Assembly: GCF_035582795.1 (NCBI RefSeq)
Contig: NC_134368.1
Coordinates: forward strand, 34,842,501-34,906,500
DNA length: 64,000 nt
Direction: 5' to 3'
Source: Mycteria americana
Taxonomy: Eukaryota > Chordata > Aves > Ciconiiformes > Ciconiidae
The notes under the pieces were generated by a model. It worked only from the letters and a program-made list of their open reading frames with translations, was not told the DNA's origin and searched no databases. The position numbers and the translations under genes were made by a program. This document shows positions 62,881-64,000 of the stretch, piece by piece. The number at the start of each line of letters is the position of its first letter. Positions within the stretch are counted from its first letter, which is position 1.

Positions 62881-64000
62881 CTAGAGAGGAAAACATATCT
62901 TACTGTAAAATCAACAAATTTTTGTCATGCTTAACATGTGACACAAAAAAACTACCAAACAAACCATAAATAAAATTTAACTTGAACAAAACATTTTGGT
63001 CGGAATTTCCTACAGACACTATGTTGACTTCCACCTCAATTGCTACGTCTATTTAAATTATTTTGTATATTACAGAGTGTCCAAACATACCTGCTTTGCA
63101 AAGAGACCTTCTCTTCAGTGGCTATAACTACCAGCTCTCACTGCAAACATGCAGAGGGGACTTTGGGGAAAAACACTATAGTACAGACCCTATCATAAAG
63201 ATTGCTTATTATCTATCACCTGCCATGTGCAGAGATTTACGATCCAGTGAGGCCTGCTACTAACATTGTGAAGGTTCTAAAATTCCAGACTTTTAAAAAA
63301 ATACAGTCCACACTGATATGTTTTCAACTTCATTGTGCATTTTTGAAATGCTTTTAGATTACACACTTCTTATGATAAGAACTTTAACATTGCCAACATA
63401 AATATTGTAAAGTTTCAAGCTCATTTTTGGCATGCTAAAATAAATAGTCCCTAAGAAGCTGTGAATAGGCTGTGAAAGTTAAAAACTTAAAGTCAATATT
63501 GTGCTGTGACTTGTACACTTAATTTTGTCATGCAAAGAAAGTGAGAAATGTGGTGATTCTGATATGGTGATACCTAGCACTCATTTCACCTTGGTGCAAA
63601 TATGGATACATGACAAGAGAGATGGAATAACTGTTCCAAATTCTGACATGCTGAATGTATGCAGAGCAATAAATAATTGTTTTTAGATTAATGACTATGG
63701 TAAAATAGCCAAAGTGAACAGAACTCACACTAGGGAGTTTAAATTAAAACAGCCTGTACAGTTTCAAATAGATATTAAACAAATTTGATTTCAATATGGG
63801 GAAAAAAGCCTTTGGGATTTTATGATACATTTACAAATGTGACATGAGGTTTTGCATCACTAACATTGTGTCTGCAATCTTATATGAGCAAACAGAGTTT
63901 GCTATGGTGCTTGCACGAGAGCACAACTAGCACTGTAAAAGCAAAATCAGAGGGCAATCTTTTTGGGAATCTGATATGCAAGATCAAATATGCAGTAATT
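62881..64000 (-). other. FGL1 5' intron; signal-peptide exon not found
   Basis: Minus-strand sequence upstream of the acceptor at 62881-62882 was read for an exon with a Met and a hydrophobic leader ending in phase 0. Several short Met-hydrophobic starts exist (near 63,264 and 63,395) but they hit stops or lack a phase-0 donor. A CAG|GTATGT donor at 63,089 has an in-frame stop eight codons upstream. The leader exon is therefore probably beyond the window. Confidence 0.6.

Noticed and set aside
63083..63264. CAG|GTATGT donor upstream of FGL1 as a leader exon
   Set aside because: In phase 0 there is a stop eight codons before the donor and no Met-plus-hydrophobic start, so it cannot encode the signal peptide.
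1..64000. CRISPR arrays, bacterial operons or phage-like modules
   Set aside because: No regularly spaced direct repeats and no dense coding; splice-structured coding and avian retroelements show this is vertebrate nuclear DNA.

Overview
The window looks like a piece of a bird chromosome. It is AT-rich, has very long non-coding stretches and low interspersed-repeat density, and carries two avian-type elements: a 5'-truncated CR1 LINE whose 3' tail is the typical ATTCTATG-type motif, and a solo LTR of a family common in birds. No bacterial-style gene organisation is present; the many open frames of 60-170 codons are chance ORFs in introns and intergenic DNA.

The only protein-coding gene that can be read with certainty is FGL1 (fibrinogen-like 1, hepassocin), on the minus strand from 62,880 down to 51,993. 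Six coding exons can be assembled with GT/AG junctions and matching phases. They give 291 residues: an N-terminal coiled coil followed by a complete fibrinogen-related domain ending at a TAA stop. The signal-peptide exon (roughly 20-25 residues) was not found and probably lies beyond 64,000. The fourth intron from the 3' end holds the CR1 copy and a perfect 28-bp palindrome.

A strong CpG island (about 32,950-34,345) marks a promoter. Within it, good 5' splice-site matches lie on the minus strand, so the main transcript probably runs leftward and positions 1 to about 33,000 are its long first intron(s). In mammals the gene immediately 3' of FGL1 in the same orientation is MTUS1; by synteny this island is most likely the MTUS1 promoter. 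That is inference: no MTUS1 coding exon is visible in the window.

Layout: 1-32,950 putative intron sequence with an AAT microsatellite at 1,008-1,152 and no recognisable coding exon; 32,540-34,345 promoter region with a G-quadruplex tract, a CpG island and alternative first-exon donors; 34,345-45,948 intergenic; 45,949-46,553 solo LTR with an imperfect 5-bp target-site duplication; 46,554-51,680 intergenic; 51,681-62,880 FGL1; 62,881-64,000 FGL1 5' intron or flank. I found no evidence of an undescribed multi-gene system. The points most worth checking are unusual residues in the FGL1 fibrinogen domain, the palindromes, and the promoter architecture.
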